DNA of 64,000 bases from Butyrivibrio sp. NC2007 (GTDB taxonomy: Bacteria > Bacillota > Clostridia > Lachnospirales > Lachnospiraceae): the NCBI RefSeq assembly GCF_000421405.1, contig NZ_ATWY01000016.1:47066-111065 (forward strand), given 5' to 3'. The position numbers were made by a program, and so were the translations under genes. Of this stretch, positions 27,212 to 37,195 are shown piece after piece. The notes under the pieces were generated by a model. The model did no database searches and was not told the DNA's origin. It was given only the letters and a program-made list of their open reading frames with translations. The stretch's first letter is position 1; each line of letters begins with the position of its first letter.

Positions 27212-30200
27212 GTAACAGTAATAACAACCTTCTGAGTCCGATTGCAGCAAGTCCAAGTCCTGAAGCAACAACTACTGTTGCTGCTGCAGCCTTGGCTGCC
27301 TTTTTAGCCTTTGATTCAGGCTTATCTGTTGTAGGTGTTGCCTCCTCAACAATTGTAGCAGTTTTGTCGTCACCTGTCTCTACTATAGCCTGCTGGCTAT
27401 CAGTGCTCTGCTCAGGTGTCTCTACTGCTGCCTGCTGATCATTATCTCCGGTAACACTTCCGACTACTTCGCCTTCAGATGTGCCTGTTGTAGTCTCTGT
27501 AGTATTGTTCTTGTTACTTCTTCCGAAGATTCTGCCAACAAAGTTGTTGACTCTTTCTGCAACAGTGTTAACTACGGATTCAACAGCCTGCTTAATAGCT
27601 CCAAGAACTCTCTGAACAGGTGTCTGGTTAGATGAACCTGAGCTGCTGCCTGATCCTGATCCGCTTCCTGAACCCGACTCGCTGCCTGATCCTGACTCGC
27701 TGCCTGATCCTGACTCAGTTTCAGGAGCTGCTTTTACAAGCTCAATGTCATCGCAGTTGCGAACTCTGAATACAGGTACGGATACATCTGAGTCTCCTTC
27801 AGGATGCATGTAGAGAACACCTGCTGCTGAAACTTCAGCGCCAACCTTAACGAAGTCGTTAAGTGCTGCCTTACCCTCATCTCCTGTTGTACCTGACTTG
27901 ATATAACCATCGATGAAGATTGCTGCCTCTACTCCTGTATCATCTGCAAGCCAGAACTCTTCGATGTTGCCGTCTGCTCCGACTGCTACTCTTGTAACCT
28001 TACCGGTTGTCTTAAGGAGTGATCCACCAAGAGCTGCATAATCCATAGCTGCCTTGGTATCAACTACCTTAGGCTCCCATACGTAAGGCTCGTCATCAAG
28101 GATCTTGGAAGAGATAACCTTGAGCTCCATATCTCCCTGGTATTGTGCAACAAAACCTGTGATACGTACCTTGGTACCAATCTCAAGACCTGCTGTAGCA
28201 TAAGGGAAGATATCAATACCTGCTGTCTCATCCTGGATGTAGATAGTATCAAAGAAGGTAGTATCAGGATTTGATGTTCCGCTGGTTACATAACCTTCAA
28301 CTGCGAATACTTCGTTCATCTGACCTGCACGAGCCTGTGCAATTGTTGATGTAGGAAGCTCTACAGTAACACCATCAAGGATGTTGTTGATGATTGTGTA
28401 GTTCGTGTAAGGAAGAGAATCTGCATTATCAATCTCTGCCTTTACTTCAAAATCAGAAACAAATACTCCACCGGCTACATAAATATCTCCGCCTGCCTTG
28501 GTGTGCTGGGTTGCGAGGAAAGTTACGTTGCCTTCGTTGTCGTTCTTGATACCCTTTACGCCGTTACCAGCATCTCCCGGATTAGAGTTACCTGAAGCAT
28601 CTTTACAGTCAACGGAGAAGGTTGTATCAAATCCCTTTACAAGCCATTTAGCTGCATCAACAAAATCTGTCTCTGTAGCATTTGAAATATCTACTGAGCA
28701 GCCTGAGTACTGGCTGTACTTCTGGCCATCACGAAGACCTGCGAACAATCCTGCTGCCTCGTCTACGTTGTAAGTAGTAGGATACAATCTGTATACCTGT
28801 CCACCGTTGTTTGTATTATCACAAACCTCATCTGAGCCCATGCGGATTGTTGCTCCGATAGCTTCGAGAAGCTTGTTCTGTTCTGTAACAGTCTGGCCGT
28901 CTGTTGTGTCTGAATAATCTGCAAGACCACATACGATAACCGATCCGCCACCTGCTACGTAATCCTTGACCATTGCAAGGAAGTCATCTTCGTAATGTGA
29001 AACTGTGTAGTCTCCTGCACCGGCTGTACCTGTCTTCTTGGCAGGTGCTGCAAGAACAAGCAGTGAGCATGCTTTAAGCATCTCAGGTGTGATCTTGCTT
29101 GTTACTACCTGAGCTCTGATATTCTTCTGAGCACAGATCTTGATGAAGGATGACATGTTTCCGCCATAGTAGCCGGTCACGTAGTCATTATAATGTGTGC
29201 CGTCGATGAGAACATCTGTAACCATCTCAGGTACTACATAGCTTAAAGTAAGCTTATCTGTATATTTCTTAGGAACACCGTTAAGTGTTGCATTTACTGT
29301 AACCTCATAGGTTACCTGTCCCGGAGTATCATATACAAAATCTGTCTTGTATGTTGCTGTACCATTAGGAGCAACGGCTGTGATGCCTGCTTCCTCACCG
29401 GTAACATTTACAACGTCTGTCTTCTTAGCATCAACATCACTGAGCTGAATCTCAATGCTGTCGATCACAAGATCTTTTTCTTCGTTGTTGTAAAGCTCTA
29501 CGTTAACATCAAGAGATTCTCCTGCTACTGCAAGAACCTTACTTGTGTATGTACGGTTAATACCACAAGCCTCAACATTACCAACCCATACAGGAGCTGT
29601 TACAGCGATATCACCGTCATTCTCTGTAATCTTCAGATAGTAGTATGAGTAATCAGAAGGAACATTAAATTCAACTGTTGCTTCACTTTCTGCTACTTTC
29701 TGCTGAGCGATGGACTGACCACCGTTTACGATAACTTCAACCTTACCGATAGAAGAATCTGTAGGATCAACGATATCTGCCTTAAGGTTAAGTTCATCTC
29801 CTACAGCATCCTTTTCAAGGATTGTTCCCATGATATTACCATCAAGTGTGTAATAGATGGAAAGATCGTTATCCTCTGTAGCATAGATACGATAATTTCT
29901 CATCGCATCATAGATAGCTGTCTCATCATTTGTATCAGCGAGCATTACAGTACGTGCTGTATTTGCATCTCCCCACTTACCCTTGTGGTTATCCTGGTTG
30001 TTTGTAGGAGCTACATGCCATCCCTTATCAAGAGCACGTGTGTAGTACTCGTATGATGGGAAGTACCCGGAAGATCCGATTGTTCCTTCACCGTTACCAA
30101 CCTCGATCATTGTGATAAGAGCATCGTTCTCTTCTGTGTAGTAAGAGAAATCCTGGAAATCACCAAAGGTTGTTCCCGGGTGGTTGAACTGGCTGATAGA

Positions 30201-33200
30201 ATCAGGAACAGTTCTAAGAGCTGCATAGTAATTCTCAAGTGCTGTTGAGTATGTAGAGTACGCTGTCTGTGTACGGCTCTGGAATCCGGGAGTGTTGTAG
30301 GTGTTCATATGTCCAAGACCGTTACTCCAGGTCATCTCATAACCATAAGCACATGTAAACTCATCGGTTGAGTACTGCTTAACAAGGTTGTGAGCGTATG
30401 TCCACTCATCATTTTCAGAAGTATCTACGTTCTCTGTAATCTTAGATTTATCTTCATGATCAATTGAGTTACTGTGGTCAGTGATAACAATGTAATCAAG
30501 GTTATCTACGTTTGATGCATGCTTAAGTGCATCATCAAGTGTTCCGGCACCGTCTGAAATATTGGTATGTGCATGGATCTGACCAAAGTAGATGTTGTAC
30601 TTAGCATTTTGTCTCTTAGTAAACTTAAGATTTGTTACCGGGCTTTCCTTATAGCCTTCCAGTACAGCCTTTACCTGCATCTCGCAAGGAAGATTCTCAA
30701 GCTTGATGGATCCTGAGTACTCGATCCAGTCATCGTGCTGCTCTTCCTCAACTACCTCTGTAGTAGTTTCTGTTGTTGCCTCTGTTGCTCCTGTTGTAGC
30801 CTCTGTTGTTTCTGTAGTTGTCTTATCTGTTCCTGCTGCGTCATCAGTCTTATCTGATTCCTCAGCCTTTTCAGCCTCTGCAACCTCTTCAGCAGTCTTG
30901 AATCTGTAAAGAATATGCGCGCCTTCTGTTGCAGTCTTGAATGAAACGAACTGGCCTTCAATTACTGCGCCGCCGTTTGGAGAAGCCTTAACTGTTGCAA
31001 CCTGTGCCTGAGTATACTGATAATTTACTGTAATACTCTTTGTTAGGCCTTCCTTTGTTGCATAAGCTCTGATTGTTGCAGGAAGCTCACTAAGTACTAC
31101 CTTATTCTCGTCGTCATACTTAGCAAACTCTTCGCCGTTTACTGAGTAGTAAATCTCTGCTCCCTCAGTATCTGATGAAAGAGTAATCTCCTGTCCTACA
31201 GGAACCTCTCCTGATGCAGGATCTGCCTTAACATAAGCTGTTACGGAAGAATCCACTACAGGGTTACCTGTTACCTTAACGCTGTCAACACGGATAACGC
31301 CGCCACTTGCAGGAGCTTTGTCACCCTTGGCGCTAAGTCCGCCTGTAGGTACAAGTCTGATCTGAAGATTCTCAGCGTTTGCTGCTGCGTTAGGAATCTC
31401 AAAAGTAAATGTTACGTAGTAAGTCGGTGCAAGCGATGTCTTAGCAATTCCGTCTGTGATATCACCTGATCCGCTTACTTCGAAAGGCTCAGTAATAGTC
31501 TTTCCGTTCTCGTCCTTTTCACCGGTTGACTTATATGCTGTGTACTTATATGAGTAAGTACCCTTCTTTAAGTTACTGAAATTCTCTCCGTCAGTCGAGT
31601 ACTGAAGCTGGAATGCTCCGGCTCCGGTATTGGAAGCCCTCATTCTGAACGCCATGCTCATGTTGCCGAAACCAGCTGAAGGGAATGAAAACTCCATGTA
31701 GTCAGACTCAGTTGCTACTCCGGTTGATCCCATGTAGTAGTTAGTTGAACCGGTCGTAGTACTCTTAGCTGATGTCCATGGCTTGGAAATGCTTCCGTTT
31801 ACTACTGCTGTGAACTTAGCGTTAGTATCAAGCATATCGTTGGTAGCATAAAGGTCACCATTGATATACTTATCTGAATTATCAGTTTCATCATAATGAG
31901 CATTACCTGCCCACTGAGCTACTGTAAGAGATGTATCCTTGTCGTACTCAAAGCTTACGACCTTCTCGCCCTCTTTAAGAGCATAGAAGCTGAACTCAAA
32001 AGCTTTATCCTCTTTAAATCCATACAGTGAAAATCCGCTATAATACTCAAGAGCTTCAATATATGAACCACTCTTGGCAAACGCGTTCTTTAAGTAATAC
32101 TTTCCGGCTTCGCTGGCAGCCTCTTCGATCCAAAGGCTGTTATCTGTCTTTTCATCTGCAAGTATAAGATTTGCATATGTCTTCTTTTTGCCGTCTACTT
32201 CCTTCTCTTCAACTGTACCTGTAAGATACTTACCATCAGCAGTTGTGAAGTAATAGTATCCGTTATCATCAAGTGCAACAGTTAAAACAGCTGCATTTAA
32301 GCCTTTTGTCTCAAGTGTTCCATCTTCTGCAGGTTCAGCTGCCACCTCTTTTAACTTGCCATTTGTGGTAGCTTCTGAAGTCATGAGTTTCTTGCCTGCA
32401 GGATAGTAAACTACTACCTGATCACCATCGTACAGTTCTCTTGTAAGAAGCTTAGCTACTGTATTTTCGGGTTCTTCTGTCTGAGCCTCTTCAAGTTCAG
32501 GATATGTATATGCTGTTAATAAGTACGCATCCTTTTTCCCACCTGCAGTATAGCCATATACTGTAAACAAGCTGTTATAGAACTCAATATACTGCGTTTT
32601 TCCGTTATAAACAGCATTTACATTCTTTATCATGAATGAACCATCATCTTCAGGCTCAAAGGTCCAAAGACTATATTCATTCTTCTCAGTCTCAAATGTA
32701 AGGCTGCTTCCTGTAGCCCCGGATGTAAGATACTTGGCAGTAACATTGTCTCCTTCTTTTGTTTCATTAACAACGTAATACTGACCTTCTTCATCACCCT
32801 TAACAAGCTTAAGTGTAGCAATTGCTGCACTCTCGTCAGTGTATGTAAGGCGTCCTTCTTCATTAAGTTTAACGTCCTCACCCTCTATTTTCTGTCCATT
32901 AGCTGTTGTTGAAAGAACTTTTTCATTATTGAAGGTAAGAACAAATTCTTCTCCGTCATAGAGCTTTGTAAGGTCAGTAAACTTTACTCCGCCCTTCTCC
33001 TCTACTACAGGCTCACCATCTGTGAATGCATAAGCTGTAAATGTGTAAATGTTCTTATTACTCTCGTTAAAGCCAAATGTTGAGAAGCCGTTATAGAATT
33101 CTACAAACTGAGCACTGTTATTATAAGCAGCCTTGACATTCTTGATATAGAGTGCTCCTTCTCCCTGATCCTCAATTGTCCAAAGGCTGTAATCATCTTT

Positions 33201-35102
33201 AGCATCAGCAAATGAAAGTCCTTTTCCTGTCGCCGGACATGTGAGATATTTTGCATTAGAAACAATGTAGAACTGATTCTCCACATCAGATTTCTCAAGC
33301 TTTAATGTAGCGTAATTATCTGCATAGACAAGCTTCTCTTCCGCATTAAATGTCGCATCAACGGCTGCAAGAATTTTACCTGATGCTGTGGAAGAAAGAA
33401 CTTTTTCATTATTGTATACAAGAGAGAACTCTGCTCCGCCAAAAAGCTTGTTAACATCAGTAACTTTAACTCCAAGCTTCTCTTCTTCTGCAGGAACCTC
33501 AGTCTCTTCAAGTTCAGGCATAGTATATGCGCTGAATGTGTATGGAGCCTTATCAGCGCCATCCTTCAAGCTATAAACAGTGAAAAGATCTTTGTAGTAC
33601 TCGACATACTCAGGAGATGTTTTTCCATCCTTAACGAATTCGCCATTTACGCTCTTTATCTGGAATGTGCCATCTTCAGATACTTCAAAGAACCAGAGAC
33701 TAAAATCGTTTGGCTGGTCTTCGAATGTGAAAGAATTACCTTCCTTTAAAGTTGTGAGGTACCTGGTTTTTGTTGTATCACCATCTGCAATATCTGTTGT
33801 GATGTAGTACTGATCACCCTCATCAGCCTTAACTGCCTTGAGCGCTGCAGGAGCAGCATCTTTGTTTGTGTATACAAGCTGCCCATCATTATTAAACTTA
33901 ACTTCTACTCCTTCAAGCTTGGTGTTGCCATTCTTGTCAGCAGCAGAAGCTGTTGATGAAAGCGCCTTGATGCTATCAGTTGTATCGCCAAAAACAAGAG
34001 CAAACTCTTTTTCATAATCAGTAATGTTTTCAATCTTTGTTCCGGCCTTTATTTCTTCAGAAACTGATGATCCGATAACATAAAAAACTACTGACTGTAA
34101 TGCTGATCCGCTCCCCTTTGCATATGCCTTGAATACTGAGTGATCATTTTTCTTGAGTCCCAGGCAATAAGGTTTATTCGCATTGGTCTTTGATGTGCTG
34201 TTTGCGATTACATTGCCATCAAGCACCCACTTTGCAGTGTCTACGCTCTTTTCTGTCCACAAAAGATCATTAGCACCTGCTTTTGCAGCCAGATATTCAC
34301 CACCGTTTTCAAACCAAATGTCACTTGTGTCTTCTGTCTTGCTAACGGTAAGTACTAAATCATTTTCACCAATGGTAACTTCATCCTTATCATTTGGTGC
34401 AATCTGGATGGCTTTGAATGATCTATCCATTGTATAGCCATCAATGGCAATGATAACCTGGTCACCATCCTTGAGCTCGGTGGAAAGAGTTGCTGTTTTA
34501 CCGGTAAAAGAAGGAGCTTTCATAAGACTCACTGTAGCCTTGCTATCATCATCTGCCTGAGCAGCCTTGAACTCAAACTTAGCCTTCTCTCCATCATAGG
34601 ACACTCCGTCCTCAGACTTGTAGCTTGCACGAGCAATGATCACAGTGTCCTTTGAAGTATCAAGCTTGATCTTGTCCGTGTATTCCTTAAAGCCATTAGA
34701 ACCATCTTCGTTAAATGTGTAAAGGATGGTTGCCCCCTCTACACCACAAGACAAAGTTACATAGCCGTCCTCTTCAGACGCAGTAACTGTGAGGTCAACA
34801 CTCTCCTGCACGGTTGTTTCCACAACAGTCTCAGTGTTTGCCTCCTCCTTAATTTCCTCTGTCTTCTCGGAAGTATTGCTCTTCTCAGTTACATCCCCGG
34901 TAACTGTCTCTTCCTTTGAAGCGCCGACTGTAGCTGCATTTGCATCGCTTATAACTTCTGCGTTGCTATCGACAACTGTCACAGTCTCTTCAATAGCTGT
35001 GGGCTCACTGGCCTCTGCAACTAAAAAAGCATTTCCGAATGTAGAGAACACAATCAGAAATGCTGTTGCAAAGGACAAGAATCCCTTGGTCGCGCGTTTC
35101 AT
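27198..35102 (-). CDS. Giant secreted multidomain protein with a CehA/McbA-type PHP phosphoesterase domain
   Basis: 2634 residues. Approximate order: signal peptide 1-31; acidic Thr/Glu linker to 105; a small beta domain to 185; five related domains of about 160 residues at 193-355, 355-545, 550-705, 710-875 and 885-1050 (shared LYDGEEFVLTFNNEKVLS and YSLWTFE patterns, lectin- or fascin-like); a beta-sandwich 1050-1285; two chitobiase-type repeats 1290-1410 (GAEIYYSVNGEEF, GAHILYRF); a Thr/Glu linker near 1425-1455; PHP domain 1500-1780; Ig-like region; a DUF4350/GATase-like domain 1965-2215; two OB folds 2264-2330 and 2365-2447; a Gly-Ser linker 2460-2490; a C-terminal membrane helix 2605-2634. 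The PHP metal ligands look complete: HAHTN, ITDHSN, GYEMTW, FNHPG and DNHKG. No LPXTG motif. Probably a surface phosphoesterase; substrate unknown. Nothing suggests a misassembly. Confidence 0.85.
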   Translation of the reverse strand: MKRATKGFLSFATAFLIVFSTFGNAFLVAEASEPTAIEETVTVVDSNAEVISDANAATVGASKEETVTGDVTEKSNTSEKTEEIKEEANTETVVETTVQESVDLTVTASEEDGYVTLSCGVEGATILYTFNEDGSNGFKEYTDKIKLDTSKDTVIIARASYKSEDGVSYDGEKAKFEFKAAQADDDSKATVSLMKAPSFTGKTATLSTELKDGDQVIIAIDGYTMDRSFKAIQIAPNDKDEVTIGENDLVLTVSKTEDTSDIWFENGGEYLAAKAGANDLLWTEKSVDTAKWVLDGNVIANSTSKTNANKPYCLGLKKNDHSVFKAYAKGSGSALQSVVFYVIGSSVSEEIKAGTKIENITDYEKEFALVFGDTTDSIKALSSTASAADKNGNTKLEGVEVKFNNDGQLVYTNKDAAPAALKAVKADEGDQYYITTDIADGDTTKTRYLTTLKEGNSFTFEDQPNDFSLWFFEVSEDGTFQIKSVNGEFVKDGKTSPEYVEYYKDLFTVYSLKDGADKAPYTFSAYTMPELEETEVPAEEEKLGVKVTDVNKLFGGAEFSLVYNNEKVLSSTASGKILAAVDATFNAEEKLVYADNYATLKLEKSDVENQFYIVSNAKYLTCPATGKGLSFADAKDDYSLWTIEDQGEGALYIKNVKAAYNNSAQFVEFYNGFSTFGFNESNKNIYTFTAYAFTDGEPVVEEKGGVKFTDLTKLYDGEEFVLTFNNEKVLSTTANGQKIEGEDVKLNEEGRLTYTDESAAIATLKLVKGDEEGQYYVVNETKEGDNVTAKYLTSGATGSSLTFETEKNEYSLWTFEPEDDGSFMIKNVNAVYNGKTQYIEFYNSLFTVYGYTAGGKKDAYLLTAYTYPELEEAQTEEPENTVAKLLTRELYDGDQVVVYYPAGKKLMTSEATTNGKLKEVAAEPAEDGTLETKGLNAAVLTVALDDNGYYYFTTADGKYLTGTVEEKEVDGKKKTYANLILADEKTDNSLWIEEAASEAGKYYLKNAFAKSGSYIEALEYYSGFSLYGFKEDKAFEFSFYALKEGEKVVSFEYDKDTSLTVAQWAGNAHYDETDNSDKYINGDLYATNDMLDTNAKFTAVVNGSISKPWTSAKSTTTGSTNYYMGSTGVATESDYMEFSFPSAGFGNMSMAFRMRASNTGAGAFQLQYSTDGENFSNLKKGTYSYKYTAYKSTGEKDENGKTITEPFEVSGSGDITDGIAKTSLAPTYYVTFTFEIPNAAANAENLQIRLVPTGGLSAKGDKAPASGGVIRVDSVKVTGNPVVDSSVTAYVKADPASGEVPVGQEITLSSDTEGAEIYYSVNGEEFAKYDDENKVVLSELPATIRAYATKEGLTKSITVNYQYTQAQVATVKASPNGGAVIEGQFVSFKTATEGAHILYRFKTAEEVAEAEKAEESDKTDDAAGTDKTTTETTEATTGATEATTETTTEVVEEEQHDDWIEYSGSIKLENLPCEMQVKAVLEGYKESPVTNLKFTKRQNAKYNIYFGQIHAHTNISDGAGTLDDALKHASNVDNLDYIVITDHSNSIDHEDKSKITENVDTSENDEWTYAHNLVKQYSTDEFTCAYGYEMTWSNGLGHMNTYNTPGFQSRTQTAYSTYSTALENYYAALRTVPDSISQFNHPGTTFGDFQDFSYYTEENDALITMIEVGNGEGTIGSSGYFPSYEYYTRALDKGWHVAPTNNQDNHKGKWGDANTARTVMLADTNDETAIYDAMRNYRIYATEDNDLSIYYTLDGNIMGTILEKDAVGDELNLKADIVDPTDSSIGKVEVIVNGGQSIAQQKVAESEATVEFNVPSDYSYYYLKITENDGDIAVTAPVWVGNVEACGINRTYTSKVLAVAGESLDVNVELYNNEEKDLVIDSIEIQLSDVDAKKTDVVNVTGEEAGITAVAPNGTATYKTDFVYDTPGQVTYEVTVNATLNGVPKKYTDKLTLSYVVPEMVTDVLIDGTHYNDYVTGYYGGNMSSFIKICAQKNIRAQVVTSKITPEMLKACSLLVLAAPAKKTGTAGAGDYTVSHYEDDFLAMVKDYVAGGGSVIVCGLADYSDTTDGQTVTEQNKLLEAIGATIRMGSDEVCDNTNNGGQVYRLYPTTYNVDEAAGLFAGLRDGQKYSQYSGCSVDISNATETDFVDAAKWLVKGFDTTFSVDCKDASGNSNPGDAGNGVKGIKNDNEGNVTFLATQHTKAGGDIYVAGGVFVSDFEVKAEIDNADSLPYTNYTIINNILDGVTVELPTSTIAQARAGQMNEVFAVEGYVTSGTSNPDTTFFDTIYIQDETAGIDIFPYATAGLEIGTKVRITGFVAQYQGDMELKVISSKILDDEPYVWEPKVVDTKAAMDYAALGGSLLKTTGKVTRVAVGADGNIEEFWLADDTGVEAAIFIDGYIKSGTTGDEGKAALNDFVKVGAEVSAAGVLYMHPEGDSDVSVPVFRVRNCDDIELVKAAPETESGSGSESGSGSESGSGSGSGSGSSSGSSNQTPVQRVLGAIKQAVESVVNTVAERVNNFVGRIFGRSNKNNTTETTTGTSEGEVVGSVTGDNDQQAAVETPEQSTDSQQAIVETGDDKTATIVEEATPTTDKPESKAKKAAKAAAATVVVASGLGLAAIGLRRLLLLLHVIK

Positions 35103-35330
35103 AACATATCTCTCCCTTCAACAAAATTTCATTTTTATCTGGTCCCCACCAAATAAAGTTGCGAGTAGAGCAATCGTACCAATATAGCACGTGTTATGTC
35201 AACCAAAAACCGTTAACAAAAAACCTCTGTTAACCCCAGTGTTTATGCAGGTTTCACGAGAACTCGTTTATCAAACCCACTAACCACGCGACAAAATTTT
35301 TTTATAAATTTTTTACATTTTTTTCATAAT
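35103..35330 (-). promoter_or_regulatory. Upstream region of the giant gene
   Basis: No gene here. On the minus strand GTTAAC occurs twice, followed by GGTTGACA (35194-35201 region) and, 18 bases on, TACGAT, a plausible promoter ending about 70 bp before the start codon. GGGAGAG lies just ahead of the ATG. The stretch near 35300 is almost pure A/T. Confidence 0.4.
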
Positions 35331-36221
35331 TTACTGCAATACTTTTTCAAGAAAATTCCCTACATGCTCCCTGTAGGCATCAGGCCCTGCGATTATTGAC
35401 TCCGCATGTCCTGCCCCGGGAATCATATAGATTTCTGCATATCCAGCAGTTGCCTTCTTCATGTCTTCAGAGTTCTTAGGAAGAATGAAATCATCCTCAG
35501 CACCGTGGATAAAGAGAATAGGCAATGTGTTTTCCGGAAGAGAATCGATAGGTCTCATGTCTTTTAATGACAAATGAAATCTCATTCTGGCGCCAAAATC
35601 TGCAATTTCGAAGAGCCACGCAGGCAGTTTCCTGTTTACGTACGCACCTCTGATCACATTCTCAATATCAGAGAATCCACAGTCAGCAACAACAAAATTT
35701 ATTTCAGGCTTATATTTAAGCGCTGTTATGGAAGTCGCAGCTCCCAAAGACTCACCATGAATACCTAGAACAGCTATATCCGCAAAGCGCTCTCTGGTAT
35801 CCTCTATCACTCTGCACAGATCTTTTGCCTCATAAATACCGTATGTAGTGCAGGTAGGAGTATTCTTCCCATGTCCGCGAAGATCGTAGAGCACGCAGTT
35901 AAAGCCATAATCCAGGTACATCTTAACGTACTTAAGATCCCCGTTCCTGTTGTCCGTATAGCCATGGGAAATGATCATGTATTTGTCAGTAGGCTCAGGA
36001 TTCTTTAAGTAAAGTGCATGAAGAACGTAGCCCTCATGCCCCTCAATAGTATATTCTGTCTTCTCCAGAGGATCGTAAAATGAGGTGTCATAGTGCTCCT
36101 TCTGCCAGTCAAAAGCTTCCTCAAGGGTCTGCCTCTGCCCTGTCATCACGTAGCCTGCCATCCACCAGCACAAGCCAAGAAACAGTATGATCAAGACTAT
36201 AACAATACATACCAATATCAT
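35331..36221 (-). CDS. Membrane-anchored alpha/beta hydrolase (BEM46-like)
   Basis: 296 residues. An N-terminal membrane helix (about 2-25) is followed by an alpha/beta hydrolase core. The nucleophile Ser is in GIHGESLGA (about 150-158), with Asp in HGAEDDFIL (about 243-251) and His in GAGHAES (about 268-274). The oxyanion region is ISHGYTDNR. Family members cleave esters or peptides and the substrate cannot be told. AGGGGG precedes the ATG. It lies 29 bp after the radical SAM gene in the same orientation. Confidence 0.88.
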   Translation of the reverse strand: MILVCIVIVLIILFLGLCWWMAGYVMTGQRQTLEEAFDWQKEHYDTSFYDPLEKTEYTIEGHEGYVLHALYLKNPEPTDKYMIISHGYTDNRNGDLKYVKMYLDYGFNCVLYDLRGHGKNTPTCTTYGIYEAKDLCRVIEDTRERFADIAVLGIHGESLGAATSITALKYKPEINFVVADCGFSDIENVIRGAYVNRKLPAWLFEIADFGARMRFHLSLKDMRPIDSLPENTLPILFIHGAEDDFILPKNSEDMKKATAGYAEIYMIPGAGHAESIIAGPDAYREHVGNFLEKVLQ

Positions 36222-36250
36222 CAGTTTCGTAACCCCCTACCCCTCATTTA

Positions 36251-37195
36251 TTATGTCAAAAGACCTTTTGTCTTGGCCGTAAGCATGTTCAAAACCCGCT
36301 TTTTATCAAGGCTCCACAGTGGCTCTACCAGAAGTTTCCTCGGTCCGTCACCGGTCATCCTGTGCACCACAGTCTCTTTCGGCAAAAGAGCTATTGCCTG
36401 TGCCACAACATCAGTATACTCCTCCATGGACATAATGTGAAACTCTCCATCTCCTCTTTGTATGCTATCCATGTATTCCCCATACATGTCAGCCCCTTTA
36501 AGGATCTGAAGATTCTGTATCTTGATGCCATCAAGCACAGGTTCAAGGCTCGCCAGGAAGCGAATCGTATCCAGCATATCTTCTTTGCTCTCACCGGGAA
36601 GCCCGAATATCACGTGCACGATAACCGTTATCCCGGCCTCTTTAAGGCGCCTGTATGCATCCTCAAAAACAGACAGCTCATATCCCCTGCGGATCCTTGT
36701 TGCCGTTTTCTCATGGATGGTCTGAAGCCCCAGCTCTATCCATACAGGTTTTATTGCCGAAAGCTCTTTTAACATATCCATAACTTCCGGCCCCAGACAA
36801 TCCGGCCTTGTTCCGAGGGAAAGCGCCACTATATCATCGCGGCTTATGGCCCTTTTGTAGAGCTCTTTTAACCGGTTCACATCACCGTAGGTGTTGGTGT
36901 AAGACTGGAAGTATGCGATAAAGTGCCGGGCATCAGTCTTACTGCGTATCAGCTCCTTGGCCCTTTCAATCTGCGCATCGATATCAAAAAACTCCGGTGA
37001 TGAGCTATGGTCCTGATCTCTGATGAAATCGGGACCCTGTGCAAATTCACCGGAGCCACCCTCCGAGCAGAAACTGCAGCCCCCATATCCAACACGGCCG
37101 TCCCTGTTTGGGCAGCTGCAGCCTGAGGATAATGAGAGTCTGTAGATCTTCTCACCATATGTATTTTTCAGATAAGTTGATAGTTTAACCGGCAT
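36251..37195 (-). CDS. TIGR01212 (YhcC-like) radical SAM protein
   Basis: 314 residues. The N-terminal cluster motif is CSCPNRDGRVGYGGCSFC (about 26-43), the spaced cysteine pattern of the YhcC family. It is followed by the radical SAM barrel with YFQSYTNTYGD, LGTRPDC and VIFGLPGE. The substrate is not established, although YhcC has been linked to RNA or cofactor modification. Its start lies inside the end of the upstream DUF6709-like gene (11-bp overlap), so expression is coupled. Confidence 0.9.
   Translation of the reverse strand: MPVKLSTYLKNTYGEKIYRLSLSSGCSCPNRDGRVGYGGCSFCSEGGSGEFAQGPDFIRDQDHSSSPEFFDIDAQIERAKELIRSKTDARHFIAYFQSYTNTYGDVNRLKELYKRAISRDDIVALSLGTRPDCLGPEVMDMLKELSAIKPVWIELGLQTIHEKTATRIRRGYELSVFEDAYRRLKEAGITVIVHVIFGLPGESKEDMLDTIRFLASLEPVLDGIKIQNLQILKGADMYGEYMDSIQRGDGEFHIMSMEEYTDVVAQAIALLPKETVVHRMTGDGPRKLLVEPLWSLDKKRVLNMLTAKTKGLLT

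Noticed and set aside
26057..27271. Longer YibE/F start at 27271
   Set aside because: The extra codons lie within the end of the giant gene and lack a start site.
27198..27300. LPXTG sorting signal in the giant protein
   Set aside because: The C-terminus is a plain membrane helix with basic tail; no LPXTG-like motif is present.
30703..30961. Short frames of Ser/Val or Gln/Arg repeats
   Set aside because: Frame shadows of the Thr/Glu linker of the giant protein.
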